DNA from: a bacterium
GTDB taxonomy: Bacteria; SZUA-79; Acidulodesulfobacterales; Acidulodesulfobacteraceae
Reading direction: 5' to 3'
DNA length: 62,762 nucleotides
Assembly: GCA_021794475.1 (NCBI GenBank)
Contig: JAJYQS010000012.1
Location: 1 to 62,762, forward strand
The notes under the pieces were generated by a model that was given only the letters and a program-made list of their open reading frames with translations, was not told the origin of the DNA and searched no databases. A program made the translations under genes and the position numbers. Shown here piece by piece: positions 37,771 to 47,463 of the stretch (positions within the stretch are counted from its first letter, which is position 1; each line of letters begins with the position of its first letter).

Positions 37771-38076
37771 TATAAAATATTATTGTCCATATAAAAATTT
37801 ATATATAAATCTATATATAAATATAAAATCTATATATAAAATATTATAAATTATACATATAGCTTATACATATGTTTGTATAGAATTAATTGTCAGATTA
37901 AAATTTATTGACTTATGACTATAAAGTCATTATAATATTATATTATTAGGCTATTTTTACAAATATGCTTTAATGTACGTAAGAAGCTGTAAAGTTATGT
38001 TAAAAAAAGGCATAATCTTTAACAAATTATTTATAAAAGCATTAAAAATAATAAAAATTAAGGAATGGTAGTATAA
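37771..38076. other. 306-bp intergenic region with AT direct repeats and the TetR promoter
   Basis: The left part is nearly pure A/T with a 15-bp direct repeat, AAATCTATATATAAA, at 37807-37821 and 37826-37840. The centre holds the promoter-operator described separately. The right part (37937-38076) is a leader of about 140 nt without an open frame or clear terminator. AAGGAA at 38060-38065 is the likely ribosome binding site of the TetR gene. Confidence 0.7.
37908..37936 (+). promoter_or_regulatory. Sigma-70 promoter with an embedded palindromic operator (TetR)
   Basis: TTGACT (37908-37913) and TATAAT (37931-37936) are separated by exactly 17 bp. Between them lies ATGACT-ATAA-AGTCAT (37915-37930), a perfect 6-bp inverted repeat with a 4-bp spacer. 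A repressor bound there would block RNA polymerase. The first gene downstream is a TetR-family regulator, so autoregulation of the efflux operon is the natural reading. Confidence 0.72.
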
Positions 38077-38691
38077 ATGACTGAAGAAGAAACAGGAAAA
38101 ATAAATAAATTCGATTGTATTTTAGCGTCCGCAAGAAAACTTATTGAACAAGAAGGTTTTTCTAGTTTTACTATGGATAAGCTGGCCAATAATGCAGGAG
38201 TTGCGAAAGGCACTATTTATCTTTATTTTAAAGACAAAAACGATGTGCTTGAAAATGTTTTAAAAAGCGGTTTTCAAACTATGTTTAGCAGGATGACGGA
38301 TAAAGTAGAAAAAAAAGAAACCCCTGAAGAAAAAATTAAAACTTTAATATATGAAAACCTTTTATATATTGGCGAAAATAAATACTTTTTCAAAACAGTT
38401 TTTTTAGATGAGATGCACGTTGTATTTTTAAAAAAAACTTCTCAGGAATCTTATAATTTGAGAAGAAGAAAATATGCGGTATTTATTTCTGAGATAATTA
38501 TTAAAGGCATAGACGAAGGGATTTTTAAAAATCTGTTAGACCCTTTAAAGGCTGGTTTTTACCTCATTTCACTTATTAAAACCAATGCTATCTATAATTT
38601 TAGAAATAATAAGGTTGAATTTAACGAAGATTTAATTAAATCTGAAGCAGCTGAAATATTTGATATTTTTATTGACGGAATCAAAAATTAA
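38077..38691 (+). CDS. TetR/AcrR-family transcriptional regulator
   Basis: A 204-residue protein. The N-terminal helix-turn-helix is canonical (FTMDKLANNAGVAKGTIYLY, about 36-55), followed by the FKDKNDVLENVL linker. The ligand-binding C-terminal domain is divergent, as usual. It is the first gene of a locus with an adaptor, an RND pump and an MFS pump, so it probably represses efflux until a toxic ligand binds. The palindrome inside its own promoter is the predicted operator. Confidence 0.92.
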   Translation: MTEEETGKINKFDCILASARKLIEQEGFSSFTMDKLANNAGVAKGTIYLYFKDKNDVLENVLKSGFQTMFSRMTDKVEKKETPEEKIKTLIYENLLYIGENKYFFKTVFLDEMHVVFLKKTSQESYNLRRRKYAVFISEIIIKGIDEGIFKNLLDPLKAGFYLISLIKTNAIYNFRNNKVEFNEDLIKSEAAEIFDIFIDGIKN

Positions 38692-38701
38692 TTAAAGGAT
38701 T

Positions 38702-39922
38702 ATGAAAATGAAAAATAAAATTATAAATTTTTTAGAATATAAAAATATTATCAGTACTGATGAGAAATGTAATCGCAGTTCCAAATTAAATAGAAACAAT
38801 GACCCAAATTTGACTTCGGTGCATAAAATATATAAAAAAAAAATTAAGTATATTGCAGCAGCTTCTTTGCTTTTATTGTTTATTCTAATTTCTGTTTTTA
38901 CTTTAAGCGCATGTTCAAGTAAAAAAATAGCGGTTAAGCATAATATGCTTGTGACCGTAAAACAAGTTAAGACCATGAATGCGCACGTATATATTACTTC
39001 ACCGGGATATTTCATACCTTATAAAACAGCAGATGTTTCTTCCAGAACTGCAGGTCAGATAGTTAAAATTTATGCGCATGACGGCAATTCAGTTCACGCT
39101 GGAGAAGTTCTGGCTGTTATAGACAGAACAAAAGCCCATTATACGCTGAAGGCTCAGGAGGCTTTAATAAATAAAGACAAGGCAAATCTTTCGCTTGCAC
39201 TGACCACTTTAAAACGGGATAAAATGCTATACCGAAAGGAACTTTTAACACCTTTAGAATATGATGCCGCAGTTTCAAGCTATAAAATTGCGCTGTCGAT
39301 ACTTAATTCCGATAAATCAGTTCTTGGATTTGACGCGAAAAATTATAGGGATACTCTAATAAAATCATTAATTAGCGGCGTAGTTTATAAAAGGGATATT
39401 AACATCGGAGATTATGTTGCCGTAAATAAAGTTGCTTATGAAATTGTTTCTCTTAAACCGCTTGAATTAGAATTTCATATTCCCCAGAGCCAGATTCCTC
39501 AAATTAAAATTGGACAGACTGTATCTGCAGAGGTAAAGGGTTTTCAGAATAAAATATTTAAGGGCAAAATATATTTTATAAGCCCTCAGCTTAATCCTCA
39601 GACTAGAATGATAAGAGTAAAGGCATTATTTAAAAACAATAAATTAATCCTCAGACCGCAATTGTTTGCTAATGTCTATGTTGAGGTTAAAACAATTCGG
39701 GACGGTTTTTTTATACCTGAAGCATCTCTGAGAACAGGTTTAACCGGAAATTTTGTTTTTATATATAAAAATGATAAAGCTTATCTGAAAAAGGTAAAAA
39801 CCGGTATAACAAAGAACGGATATATACAAATTATTAAAGGTATAACTAAAAATGATTTTTTAGTAGTTAAAGGCGCAAATCTTGTACGGAACGGACAGAC
39901 TGTCTCTGTTGCCGCTAAATAA
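38702..39922 (+). CDS. RND efflux periplasmic adaptor (membrane fusion protein), lipoprotein
   Basis: A 406-residue AcrA/MexA-type adaptor. After a hydrophobic signal segment there is a lipobox LSAC, predicting lipid attachment. The barrel-sandwich hybrid domain shows GQIVKIYAHDGNSVHAGEVLAVID, followed by a short alpha-hairpin and beta-barrel with PQLNPQTRMIRVKALF (each cut to its core). The hairpin is short compared with AcrA. AAAGGA at 38694-38699 suits an ATG at 38708 (8-nt spacing) better than 38702. The unusually long N-terminal extension before the signal segment suggests an even later start could also be used. Confidence 0.88.
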   Translation: MKMKNKIINFLEYKNIISTDEKCNRSSKLNRNNDPNLTSVHKIYKKKIKYIAAASLLLLFILISVFTLSACSSKKIAVKHNMLVTVKQVKTMNAHVYITSPGYFIPYKTADVSSRTAGQIVKIYAHDGNSVHAGEVLAVIDRTKAHYTLKAQEALINKDKANLSLALTTLKRDKMLYRKELLTPLEYDAAVSSYKIALSILNSDKSVLGFDAKNYRDTLIKSLISGVVYKRDINIGDYVAVNKVAYEIVSLKPLELEFHIPQSQIPQIKIGQTVSAEVKGFQNKIFKGKIYFISPQLNPQTRMIRVKALFKNNKLILRPQLFANVYVEVKTIRDGFFIPEASLRTGLTGNFVFIYKNDKAYLKKVKTGITKNGYIQIIKGITKNDFLVVKGANLVRNGQTVSVAAK

Positions 39923-39959
39923 TGATTCAGATAAATAAAATTTAAATAAATTCATTATT

Positions 39960-42900
39960 ATGAAAATTTCTGATATATCTATTAAAAGACCTGTATTTGC
40001 CGTAATGATGGTAAGTATTTTTGTTGTTCTCGGTATTTTCGGATACTTTACCCTTGCAGTAGATTTATATCCTAATATTCAATTTCCTATCGTAAACATA
40101 ACGACAACCTTGCCAGGGGCAAGTCCCAAAGAAATGGAGCTTGATGTTACTAAGAAAATTGAAGATGCCGTAAATTCCGTTTCAGGCATAAAACATATCA
40201 TGTCCACCAGCAGCGTAGGACAGTCTACCGTGACAGTAGAATTTCATTTAAACAGAAATATAGACCACAGATACGAAGTGGTGACGGCCGACGTGGATGC
40301 TATTCTGGATACGCTGCCTAAAAATATTAATACACCTGTAATTAAAAAATTAAATGTAAATTCTTCACCTATTTTATGGATTACCCTCAGCGGAAACCGC
40401 TCAAAAAGATTTTTGACATTTTATGCTGAAAAGGTTCTGGAGCGCAAATTTGAAAGATTATCCGGTGTAGGACAGGTTATAGTCAGCGGCGCAAGAAACA
40501 GAAGAATGGAATTTTACATAAATAATAATAAACTTATAAGTCATAACCTTGGCGTAAATCAAATAATAAGCGCTATAGAATCTCAAAGCGTTGCAATGCC
40601 GACCGGTAATTTAAAAACTAATACTAAAACATATTTTACATATTTAAAAGGCAGACTTCACAGTTCAAAAGCTTTTAACAATATGGTCATAAACAGCGTG
40701 GGCGGTGTTCCGGTAAAATTTTCTCAGATAGGACTTGCAAAAAATTATGAAGCTCCGGCTACTTCTATAACTACTTTTGACGGAAAACCGGCAGTAGGGT
40801 TAGGTATAACCATTAAAACACATGCGAATGCCGTAAAAGTAGCAGATGAATCGATTAATTATTTGAATGAAATAAAATATTCGTTCCCTCCCGGCGTTCA
40901 TGCTTCTATTGCATATAACAGCGCAACGTATATTAAAAGATCTATATCTTCTGTAGAATTTGATATTGTATGGGGCGCTATTCTTACGGTTTTAATCGTA
41001 TTTTTTTTCTTGAAAGATATAAGGACTACATTGATTGCAGCTACTTCGCTTCCTGCCGCCGTCATTTCTACTTTTGGATTTATGCATTTGATGGGTTTTG
41101 CTTTAAACAATATGACTATGTTGGGTTTGTCTCTTTCCGTAGGACTTTTAATAGACGATGCTATAGTTGTCATTGAAAATATATTCAGGCATGTGGAAAA
41201 CGGCGAAGAACGGGTTGCTGCTTCCATGAATTCGATGAGTGAAATAGGTGTCGCTATTTTAGCAACTACGCTGTCTATCGTTGCCGTATTTGTCCCGGTT
41301 GCTTTTATGCCGGGTATGATCGGTAAATTCTTCTATGAATTTGGTTTAACGGTTGCTTTTGCCGTTCTTGTCTCATTATTCGTGTCTTTTACCCTTACGC
41401 CTATGCTCGCGTCAAAATTTGTGGTTCACAAAAAGAAACACGGAGCGCTTTTTACAGTTCTTGAGAACATGATGCACAGGGTTACCGCTATATACAAAAA
41501 CATGATAGGATGGAGTTTGAATCACCGGTTAGTTGTAGTATTAGCCGCAATTTTAATATTTGTAGGTTCTCTGTATATGACTAAATATATAGGCAAAGAG
41601 ATGATGCCGCCGTCTAATTCAGGGAATTTTCTTGTATATTTTCAAGCGCCTGAAGGAACGAGCGTCAGGGTTATGAAAAAATATTCTGCAAAACTTTACA
41701 AGGTTGTCAAAAAGACTCCTTTCCTTAAAAGTATTTTTATGGCAACAGGTTTTGGCGCAAACGGTTCAAGATATAAAGGAATGTTCTTTGTTGCTATTAA
41801 AAGTAATAGAAATCTAAATCAACAGCAAGTAATGGGGATATTAAGAAAAAAAATAGCCGTAGTGCCCGGCGTTATTACTCAAGTGATGGATATGCCGACG
41901 GTAGGCGGCGCTTCTCAGAATGTTGCGCCTCTGCAAGTTATAATTATGGGTCCAAGTTTGAGCAGGATAACTGCTTATTCTGAACAATTAATGCATAAAT
42001 TAAGAAAAACTCCCGGACTTATAGATGTAACTTCAAATATGCAATTTCATCAGCCCGAGCTTTTAATACATGTCAAAAGAAATATAGCCGGTTCTCTGGG
42101 TGTGAGTGTTTCATCTATAGGAGAAACTATAGATGCTTTAGTAGGCGGTGATATAAATATTTTTAAAAATTACAACTTTGTTTACGAAAATCACATATAT
42201 AATCAGCAGATAAGATTATTCAGAAATGAAAGAAATAAACCCGGAGATATTAAAAATATATATGTTTCTAATAATGCCGGCAAACTTATACCGTTAAGAG
42301 ATCTTGTAACCATAAAAAAAACGATAGGTCCTCAGGTAATAAACAGAAGGGATTTAGAAAATGCCGTCACTGTTTATGCTAATATGGCAAACCATGTACC
42401 GTTGGGGTTCGGGATAAAGAAAGCGACTGAATATCTTAGTAGAATAATTCCTAAAAAATCTTTATATACCTACGAATTTTCAGGCATGGCTTCTAAGATG
42501 AAACAATCTTTCGCTTCTATGGGCGGAGCGCTGCTGCTTGCTTTAATAATTGTTTATATGATACTGGCATCTTTATTTGACAGTTTTGTCGATCCTTTGG
42601 TTATTATGCTTTCCGTTCCATTAGCATTAGTCGGCGCGATAGGAGCTTTGTTTTTAGCGCATAGAAATTTAAGCGTTATTGCGCTTATAGGAATAATACT
42701 GCTGCTCGGTCTTGTCGTAAAAAATGCTATATTATTAGTAGATTATACAATTATTTTAATTAAAGAACGTAATTACAAAAGAAATGATGCAATAATTGAA
42801 GCAGGAAGCGTCAGACTGCGTCCTATTTTAATGACCACAATGGCTATGGTTTTCGGTATGCTGCCTATAGCGCTCGGCACAGGAGTAGGCGCTTCTTCAC

Positions 42901-43022
42901 GAGCTCCTATGGGTATAGATGTTATAGGCGGACTTTTGACTTCTATGTTTCTGACATTGATAGTCGTACCTGTTGTTTACTCTCTTGTTGATGATTTAAA
43001 GAAAAAAGCAAGACGAAAATAA
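39960..43022 (+). CDS. RND-family multidrug efflux permease (HAE1 type)
   Basis: A 1020-residue proton-driven inner-membrane pump with the AcrB layout: TM1, a large periplasmic loop, TM2-6, a second loop, then TM7-12. The proton-relay aspartates are in SVGLLIDDAIVVIENIFRH, and the GPQVINRRD/GFGI segments fit the porter domain. The second half retains KNAILLVDYTI. The adaptor lies 37 bp upstream. No outer-membrane TolC-like channel is encoded in this window, so a distant one must be shared. Confidence 0.95.
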   Translation: MKISDISIKRPVFAVMMVSIFVVLGIFGYFTLAVDLYPNIQFPIVNITTTLPGASPKEMELDVTKKIEDAVNSVSGIKHIMSTSSVGQSTVTVEFHLNRNIDHRYEVVTADVDAILDTLPKNINTPVIKKLNVNSSPILWITLSGNRSKRFLTFYAEKVLERKFERLSGVGQVIVSGARNRRMEFYINNNKLISHNLGVNQIISAIESQSVAMPTGNLKTNTKTYFTYLKGRLHSSKAFNNMVINSVGGVPVKFSQIGLAKNYEAPATSITTFDGKPAVGLGITIKTHANAVKVADESINYLNEIKYSFPPGVHASIAYNSATYIKRSISSVEFDIVWGAILTVLIVFFFLKDIRTTLIAATSLPAAVISTFGFMHLMGFALNNMTMLGLSLSVGLLIDDAIVVIENIFRHVENGEERVAASMNSMSEIGVAILATTLSIVAVFVPVAFMPGMIGKFFYEFGLTVAFAVLVSLFVSFTLTPMLASKFVVHKKKHGALFTVLENMMHRVTAIYKNMIGWSLNHRLVVVLAAILIFVGSLYMTKYIGKEMMPPSNSGNFLVYFQAPEGTSVRVMKKYSAKLYKVVKKTPFLKSIFMATGFGANGSRYKGMFFVAIKSNRNLNQQQVMGILRKKIAVVPGVITQVMDMPTVGGASQNVAPLQVIIMGPSLSRITAYSEQLMHKLRKTPGLIDVTSNMQFHQPELLIHVKRNIAGSLGVSVSSIGETIDALVGGDINIFKNYNFVYENHIYNQQIRLFRNERNKPGDIKNIYVSNNAGKLIPLRDLVTIKKTIGPQVINRRDLENAVTVYANMANHVPLGFGIKKATEYLSRIIPKKSLYTYEFSGMASKMKQSFASMGGALLLALIIVYMILASLFDSFVDPLVIMLSVPLALVGAIGALFLAHRNLSVIALIGIILLLGLVVKNAILLVDYTIILIKERNYKRNDAIIEAGSVRLRPILMTTMAMVFGMLPIALGTGVGASSRAPMGIDVIGGLLTSMFLTLIVVPVVYSLVDDLKKKARRK

Positions 43023-43052
43023 ATAATTTTCTTTCCCCGCCTTCTTTATTTA

Positions 43053-43120
43053 AGGGGCAGATTTAAATCTTCTTTAGGAGACAGATTTTTTAGGGGGACA
43101 GATTTAAATCTGTCCCCCTA
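43053..43120. repeat. REP-like palindrome with two degenerate half copies
   Basis: A perfect 30-bp palindrome (43091-43120) has arms TAGGGGGACAGATTT and its exact complement, with no loop bases. Immediately upstream are two imperfect copies of the arm: AGGGGCAGATTTAAATCT (43053-43070) and AGGAGACAGATTT (43076-43088). The G/C-rich arms stand out from the AT-rich background. There is no T-tract after it. It ends 11 bp before the MFS start codon. Confidence 0.85.
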
Positions 43121-43131
43121 TTTAAATTAAA

Positions 43132-44667
43132 ATGGTTGACGCATCTCATAAAAATTATAAATGGATAATTCTTGCCTTAGTTGTAGTATCCTCGTTCATG
43201 GCTATTCTTGACGTGAATATTGTTACAGTGGGAATGCCTAAAATTATGTCTCATTTCGGCGTTGATATAACCGATGTTGAATGGGTTATGATTGCCTATA
43301 CGATAACCTATTCTATCGTTATTTTGCCTATGAGTTTTATTAGGAGAAAATATGGAATAAAATATCCTTTTATGTTTTCAATATTGCTTTTTACGATAGG
43401 TTCCGCGTTATGCGGAATTTCTCCCTCGTTTACAGATTTGATTATTTTTCGTATAATTCAGGCAATTGGCGGTGCAGGGCTTACTCCTACAGGGTTAAAT
43501 CTTATAGCTGAAGTTTTCCCGCCTTCGGAAAGAGGGGAGGCAATGGGCATATGGTCAATAGGCGCAATGGTTGCACCTGCAATAGGTCCTTTTCTTGGAG
43601 GTTATATTGTAGATTATGTAAATTGGAGATGGATTTTTTATGTTAATGTGCCTATCGGCATTATTGCATTGTTAGGCACAGCCATTATTTTAGCATATGA
43701 TAAACCTGCGATAGCATATAATAAAAAATTTGATTATGTCGGTTTTGCTTTTATTTCTTTATGTATGGGGTTATTGCTTTATTCTTTAAACGAAGGTCAG
43801 ACATTCGGCTGGCATTCTCCTGTAATAATACAGTCTGAACTTATAAGCGGAATTACCTTTGTCTGTTTTCTTATAAATGAAATTTTTGTAACGACTCCGT
43901 TAATAAATTTAGAAATTTTTTCAAATTATAATTTTATTATATCTACTTTAGTAAATATGGTTAGAGCTATAGGTATTTTTGGGGCGATGTTTATTCTTCC
44001 GCTTTTTCTTGAAAATATTCTCGGCTATAATGCGATGCGTGCAGGTATATTAATGGCTCCTACCGCGATTTCTGTTGCTTTTGTTTCTTTTTTTTCAGGG
44101 AGGATAACGGACAGGATAGGCCCAAGATATCCTTTGGTAATTGGATTGCTGATTGTGGCGTATTCTATGTTTTTATTTAATAATCTGTCGCTGAATACAA
44201 GTATGTATGCTATAATTATTAATCAAGTTATTAGAGGTATAGGAATAGGTCTGCTCAACGCGCCGGTTATGAGTGCTGCATTAAATTCCGTTAAAAAAGA
44301 ACTTATTCCTGAAGCTTCAAGCCTTATCCCTGCAACATTACAGATAGGAGCTTCTTTCGGGATTGCCTTCATAGGGAATGAATTGGTAGTGAGACAGGTT
44401 TATCACTTAAATCAATATGCAAGAGATGTCGATTACAATTCCCCGATTTATCATAATACGATGAATCTTTTGCAGAGTGATATTATAAACAAGGCTTCGT
44501 CTTATTTAAGATTTGGAATAGCATTTCCGTCAAACAAATTAGCTTTTTTTGATTATTTGATTCAAATGTTTGCTTCCATTGCTTCTTACGGCGATGCGTT
44601 CGCAATTTTAGGATATATCACATTAGGCGGAGCTTTAATAGCTGTTTTCATCAAAAATAAGGTATAA
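43132..44667 (+). CDS. DHA2-family MFS drug transporter (EmrB/QacA type)
   Basis: A 511-residue, 14-helix major facilitator. Motif D1-like LDVNIVTVGMP in TM1, the antiporter motif C region GGAGLTPTGLNLIAEVFPP followed by GPFLGGYIVDYVNWRWIF, and the extra central helices mark the DHA2 family. It exports hydrophobic compounds using proton motive force. No EmrA adaptor of its own is present; the upstream RND adaptor might serve, or it may act alone. No ribosome binding site is visible between the REP-like palindrome and the ATG. Confidence 0.9.
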   Translation: MVDASHKNYKWIILALVVVSSFMAILDVNIVTVGMPKIMSHFGVDITDVEWVMIAYTITYSIVILPMSFIRRKYGIKYPFMFSILLFTIGSALCGISPSFTDLIIFRIIQAIGGAGLTPTGLNLIAEVFPPSERGEAMGIWSIGAMVAPAIGPFLGGYIVDYVNWRWIFYVNVPIGIIALLGTAIILAYDKPAIAYNKKFDYVGFAFISLCMGLLLYSLNEGQTFGWHSPVIIQSELISGITFVCFLINEIFVTTPLINLEIFSNYNFIISTLVNMVRAIGIFGAMFILPLFLENILGYNAMRAGILMAPTAISVAFVSFFSGRITDRIGPRYPLVIGLLIVAYSMFLFNNLSLNTSMYAIIINQVIRGIGIGLLNAPVMSAALNSVKKELIPEASSLIPATLQIGASFGIAFIGNELVVRQVYHLNQYARDVDYNSPIYHNTMNLLQSDIINKASSYLRFGIAFPSNKLAFFDYLIQMFASIASYGDAFAILGYITLGGALIAVFIKNKV

Positions 44668-44728
44668 TTATAATTTATAATATGTATAAATATATAATTA
44701 AAATGGGCGTAATACACTACTAAAATGA

Positions 44729-46264
44729 ATGCAATATACTAATACCATGATTGAAAACATTGATAGCGGTAAAATAATTTATTCCGTTTCTGAATTAACA
44801 CTTTTAATTAAAGAAACAGTAGAAACTAAATTTTATTCAATATGGATTAAAGGTGAAATTTCAGGGTTTAAGAGCACTTATGCCTCCGGATATTATTTCG
44901 ATTTAAAGGATAGCAAAGCAAAAATATCGTCTATAATTTTTAAATATGATATTCAAAGATTAAACTTTAAAATTAAAGAAGGGATGTCCGTTATTGCGTT
45001 CGGGAGAATTAATCTGTACGAACCGAGGGGAACTTACAGTTTTATTATATCCGACATTGAACCGGAAGGGTACGGCAAACTCGCATTAGCTTTTGAGCAA
45101 TTAAAAGAAAAACTGCAGAATGAGGGTCTTTTTGACAAAGAACATAAGAGAAATATTCCTTTTCTCCCCCATACCGTAGGAATAGTCACCTCTAAAAGCG
45201 GTGCCGTCCTGCACGATATCGTCAAAATTATACGAAGAAGATTTGATAATATTAATCTGATATTTGCAAACGCATCCGTTCAGGGAATCAATAGCTCAGC
45301 TGAAATAGCAAATGCTATAAAATTACTGAACTATTACAGTAAAAATGAACATAAAATAGATATTTTAATAGTAGGCAGAGGCGGCGGTTCATTGGAAGAT
45401 TTGTGGTCTTTTAATGAAGAAAAAACTGCATATGCTATTTATAATTCAGATATTCCGGTCATCAGTGCAGTCGGGCATGAGACTGATTTTACTATTGCAG
45501 ATTTTGTAGCAGACGTGAGAGCTTCTACGCCTTCTAATGCGGCTGAGATTGCAGTCCCTGTAAAACTAGATTTGCTAAGCATAATAAAAAAATATAACGA
45601 AAGGTTAAAATCTGCAGTTTTAAATACAATCAAAAATAAAAATAATACTGTAAAATATTTGCATAGCAGGCAATACAGCAAAAATCCGAAAAAACTGATT
45701 GAAGAGAGGTTTATCTTAATAGACGATGTTATAAATGACCTATTTAATGCAGAAAAAATAATCATAAATAATTATAAACTTAGGGTAAATTCGCTAAATA
45801 AAAGGCTCGAACTCAGGCATCCGGCTCATATTTTAAAAGATAAATATTTAAGATTTAAAGAAATACAAACTCGGTTTAAATTGCGTCATCCTGGTAAGAT
45901 TATTAAAGATTATAAAATTATAATTGAAAAAAATAATAAAATATTAAATGACGCTATGTCTAAAAAAATATTAGATTTCAGGTCAATTGCAGACGGTACG
46001 GATTTAAATAATAACAAAGCGATAAAAAATAAAATATTTACCGATAGAAACAGTTTGCAATTGTCGTATAATACATTGCAGTCAATAAGCCCTTATTCAG
46101 TTTTAAAGAGAGGCTACAGCATAGCTCTCAGTGAAACTGATAAAATTATTTCTTCAATTACGGATGTAAATATAAATGATAAGATTAAAATAATAATGAA
46201 CGATGGTTTAATTAATTCAACCGTTATAAGTAAAGATAGTAAAATAAATAAAATTAGCCAATAG
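44729..46264 (+). CDS. xseA: Exodeoxyribonuclease VII large subunit
   Basis: A 511-residue catalytic subunit. The N-terminal OB fold contains KGEISGFKSTYASGYYFDLKD cut to its core; the nuclease core has GRGGGSLEDLWSFNEE and SAVGHETDFTIADFVADVRA; a coiled-coil region (about 290-440) binds XseB. It degrades single-stranded DNA to oligonucleotides. The frame opens at 44729, but ATG 44747 (MIENIDSG) is an equally plausible start, as neither has a good ribosome binding site. Confidence 0.94.
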   Translation: MQYTNTMIENIDSGKIIYSVSELTLLIKETVETKFYSIWIKGEISGFKSTYASGYYFDLKDSKAKISSIIFKYDIQRLNFKIKEGMSVIAFGRINLYEPRGTYSFIISDIEPEGYGKLALAFEQLKEKLQNEGLFDKEHKRNIPFLPHTVGIVTSKSGAVLHDIVKIIRRRFDNINLIFANASVQGINSSAEIANAIKLLNYYSKNEHKIDILIVGRGGGSLEDLWSFNEEKTAYAIYNSDIPVISAVGHETDFTIADFVADVRASTPSNAAEIAVPVKLDLLSIIKKYNERLKSAVLNTIKNKNNTVKYLHSRQYSKNPKKLIEERFILIDDVINDLFNAEKIIINNYKLRVNSLNKRLELRHPAHILKDKYLRFKEIQTRFKLRHPGKIIKDYKIIIEKNNKILNDAMSKKILDFRSIADGTDLNNNKAIKNKIFTDRNSLQLSYNTLQSISPYSVLKRGYSIALSETDKIISSITDVNINDKIKIIMNDGLINSTVISKDSKINKISQ

Positions 46265-46292
46265 TTAACAATAATAAATCACAATAAATATC

Positions 46293-47462
46293 TTATTTCA
46301 ATCTTGCATGTTTCTTTTTTATTATGTGTATTGCAGATTTTTTAAGAGAAAGCGATACGGATTTGCCTACTGATAAATTCATTATTTCATAGGCATGAAA
46401 CGGCAGTAAAACTTTAAATTGAATATTATCTGCCAGATTTTCGGAAGTATCTATTAAAATATCCATCATACGCGAGGTAAAAACCGCAGACGTTATTTTT
46501 CCTCTAAAATGATTTTCTTTTACCGCTTTCGAAGGAGTTCTGTCTTCTCTTAGGATTATTATATCTTCAGGTCTTATGACGAAATATACATTTTCATTTT
46601 CTTCAAATTCCTGCTGATAGTAGCTTTCAATATATTGCTCATTATTTAAGCCGTTATTTTTAAAATAAATCATTATATTATTATTTTCTTTATCTATCGC
46701 GGCGATTTTTCCTTCGAATATATTTTCCGTGCCGAGCAGATAAGCAGTGTCCATTGTTGACGGTTTTTTTAGAATATCTTTTGGATTTCCGGAATCCTGA
46801 ATATGTCCGTTATTTAAAATAAACATAGTATCTGAAAGATTCATTACGTCTTCAATGTCATGTGTTACTAAAAGTATTGTTATTTTAAGTTCTTTTTGAA
46901 TATTTTTAATTAAACTTCTTACTTTTGTTTTAGAAATAATATCTAAATTGGAAAATGGTTCATCCATAAGAATAATTTCAGGGTTTGTAACAATAGCACG
47001 GGCTAAACTGATTCTCTGTGATTGTCCCATACTTATTTCATTGGGATACCTTTTTTCTAACCCTGATATGCCTAAAATATCCATAATATTTAAAACTGTT
47101 TTTTTAATTGATTTTTCGTTATGTTTGCCTAAAGATAATTTCGCAATGTTTTTATTTAACTTTAGCCCGAAAGCAATATTGTTCATTATATTCATATTTG
47201 GAAATAAAAGCGGTTCGTCCATTACAAGAGAAATAGAACGTTCGTAGGGTTCCATTTTATTAATATTATTTCCTTTTAAAAGAATATCACCGGAATCTTG
47301 CTTTATTAAACCGCAAATTATAGACAGAAGGGTACTTTTTCCCTCCCCGGAATAGCCGAATATTGAAGATATTTCGCCTTTTTTAATAGTCAAGGTTATA
47401 TCTTTGAGTATTTTTTTATTCTTAAATGATTTGTTTATATTTTTAATTTCTAAAAAATTCAT
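46293..47462 (-). CDS. modC: Molybdate-type ABC transporter ATP-binding protein
   Basis: A 389-residue ABC ATPase with a C-terminal TOBE-like regulatory domain (about 250-389). Walker A is GYSGEGKST, Walker B IILMDEPFSNLD, and the H-loop is in LLVTHDIEDVM. The signature motif reads ISMGQSQRISLARA in place of the usual LSGGQ: the second Gly is Met. Neighbours modB (1 bp upstream) and modA define the system. The transported oxyanion, molybdate or tungstate, cannot be settled by eye. Confidence 0.85.
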   Translation of the reverse strand: MNFLEIKNINKSFKNKKILKDITLTIKKGEISSIFGYSGEGKSTLLSIICGLIKQDSGDILLKGNNINKMEPYERSISLVMDEPLLFPNMNIMNNIAFGLKLNKNIAKLSLGKHNEKSIKKTVLNIMDILGISGLEKRYPNEISMGQSQRISLARAIVTNPEIILMDEPFSNLDIISKTKVRSLIKNIQKELKITILLVTHDIEDVMNLSDTMFILNNGHIQDSGNPKDILKKPSTMDTAYLLGTENIFEGKIAAIDKENNNIMIYFKNNGLNNEQYIESYYQQEFEENENVYFVIRPEDIIILREDRTPSKAVKENHFRGKITSAVFTSRMMDILIDTSENLADNIQFKVLLPFHAYEIMNLSVGKSVSLSLKKSAIHIIKKKHARLK

Positions 47463-47463
47463 T

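Noticed and set aside
37807-37840. Two 15-bp AAATCTATATATAAA units as the start of a CRISPR-like array
   Set aside because: Only two copies with a 4-bp gap, AT-only apart from one C, and no spacers or cas genes in the window.
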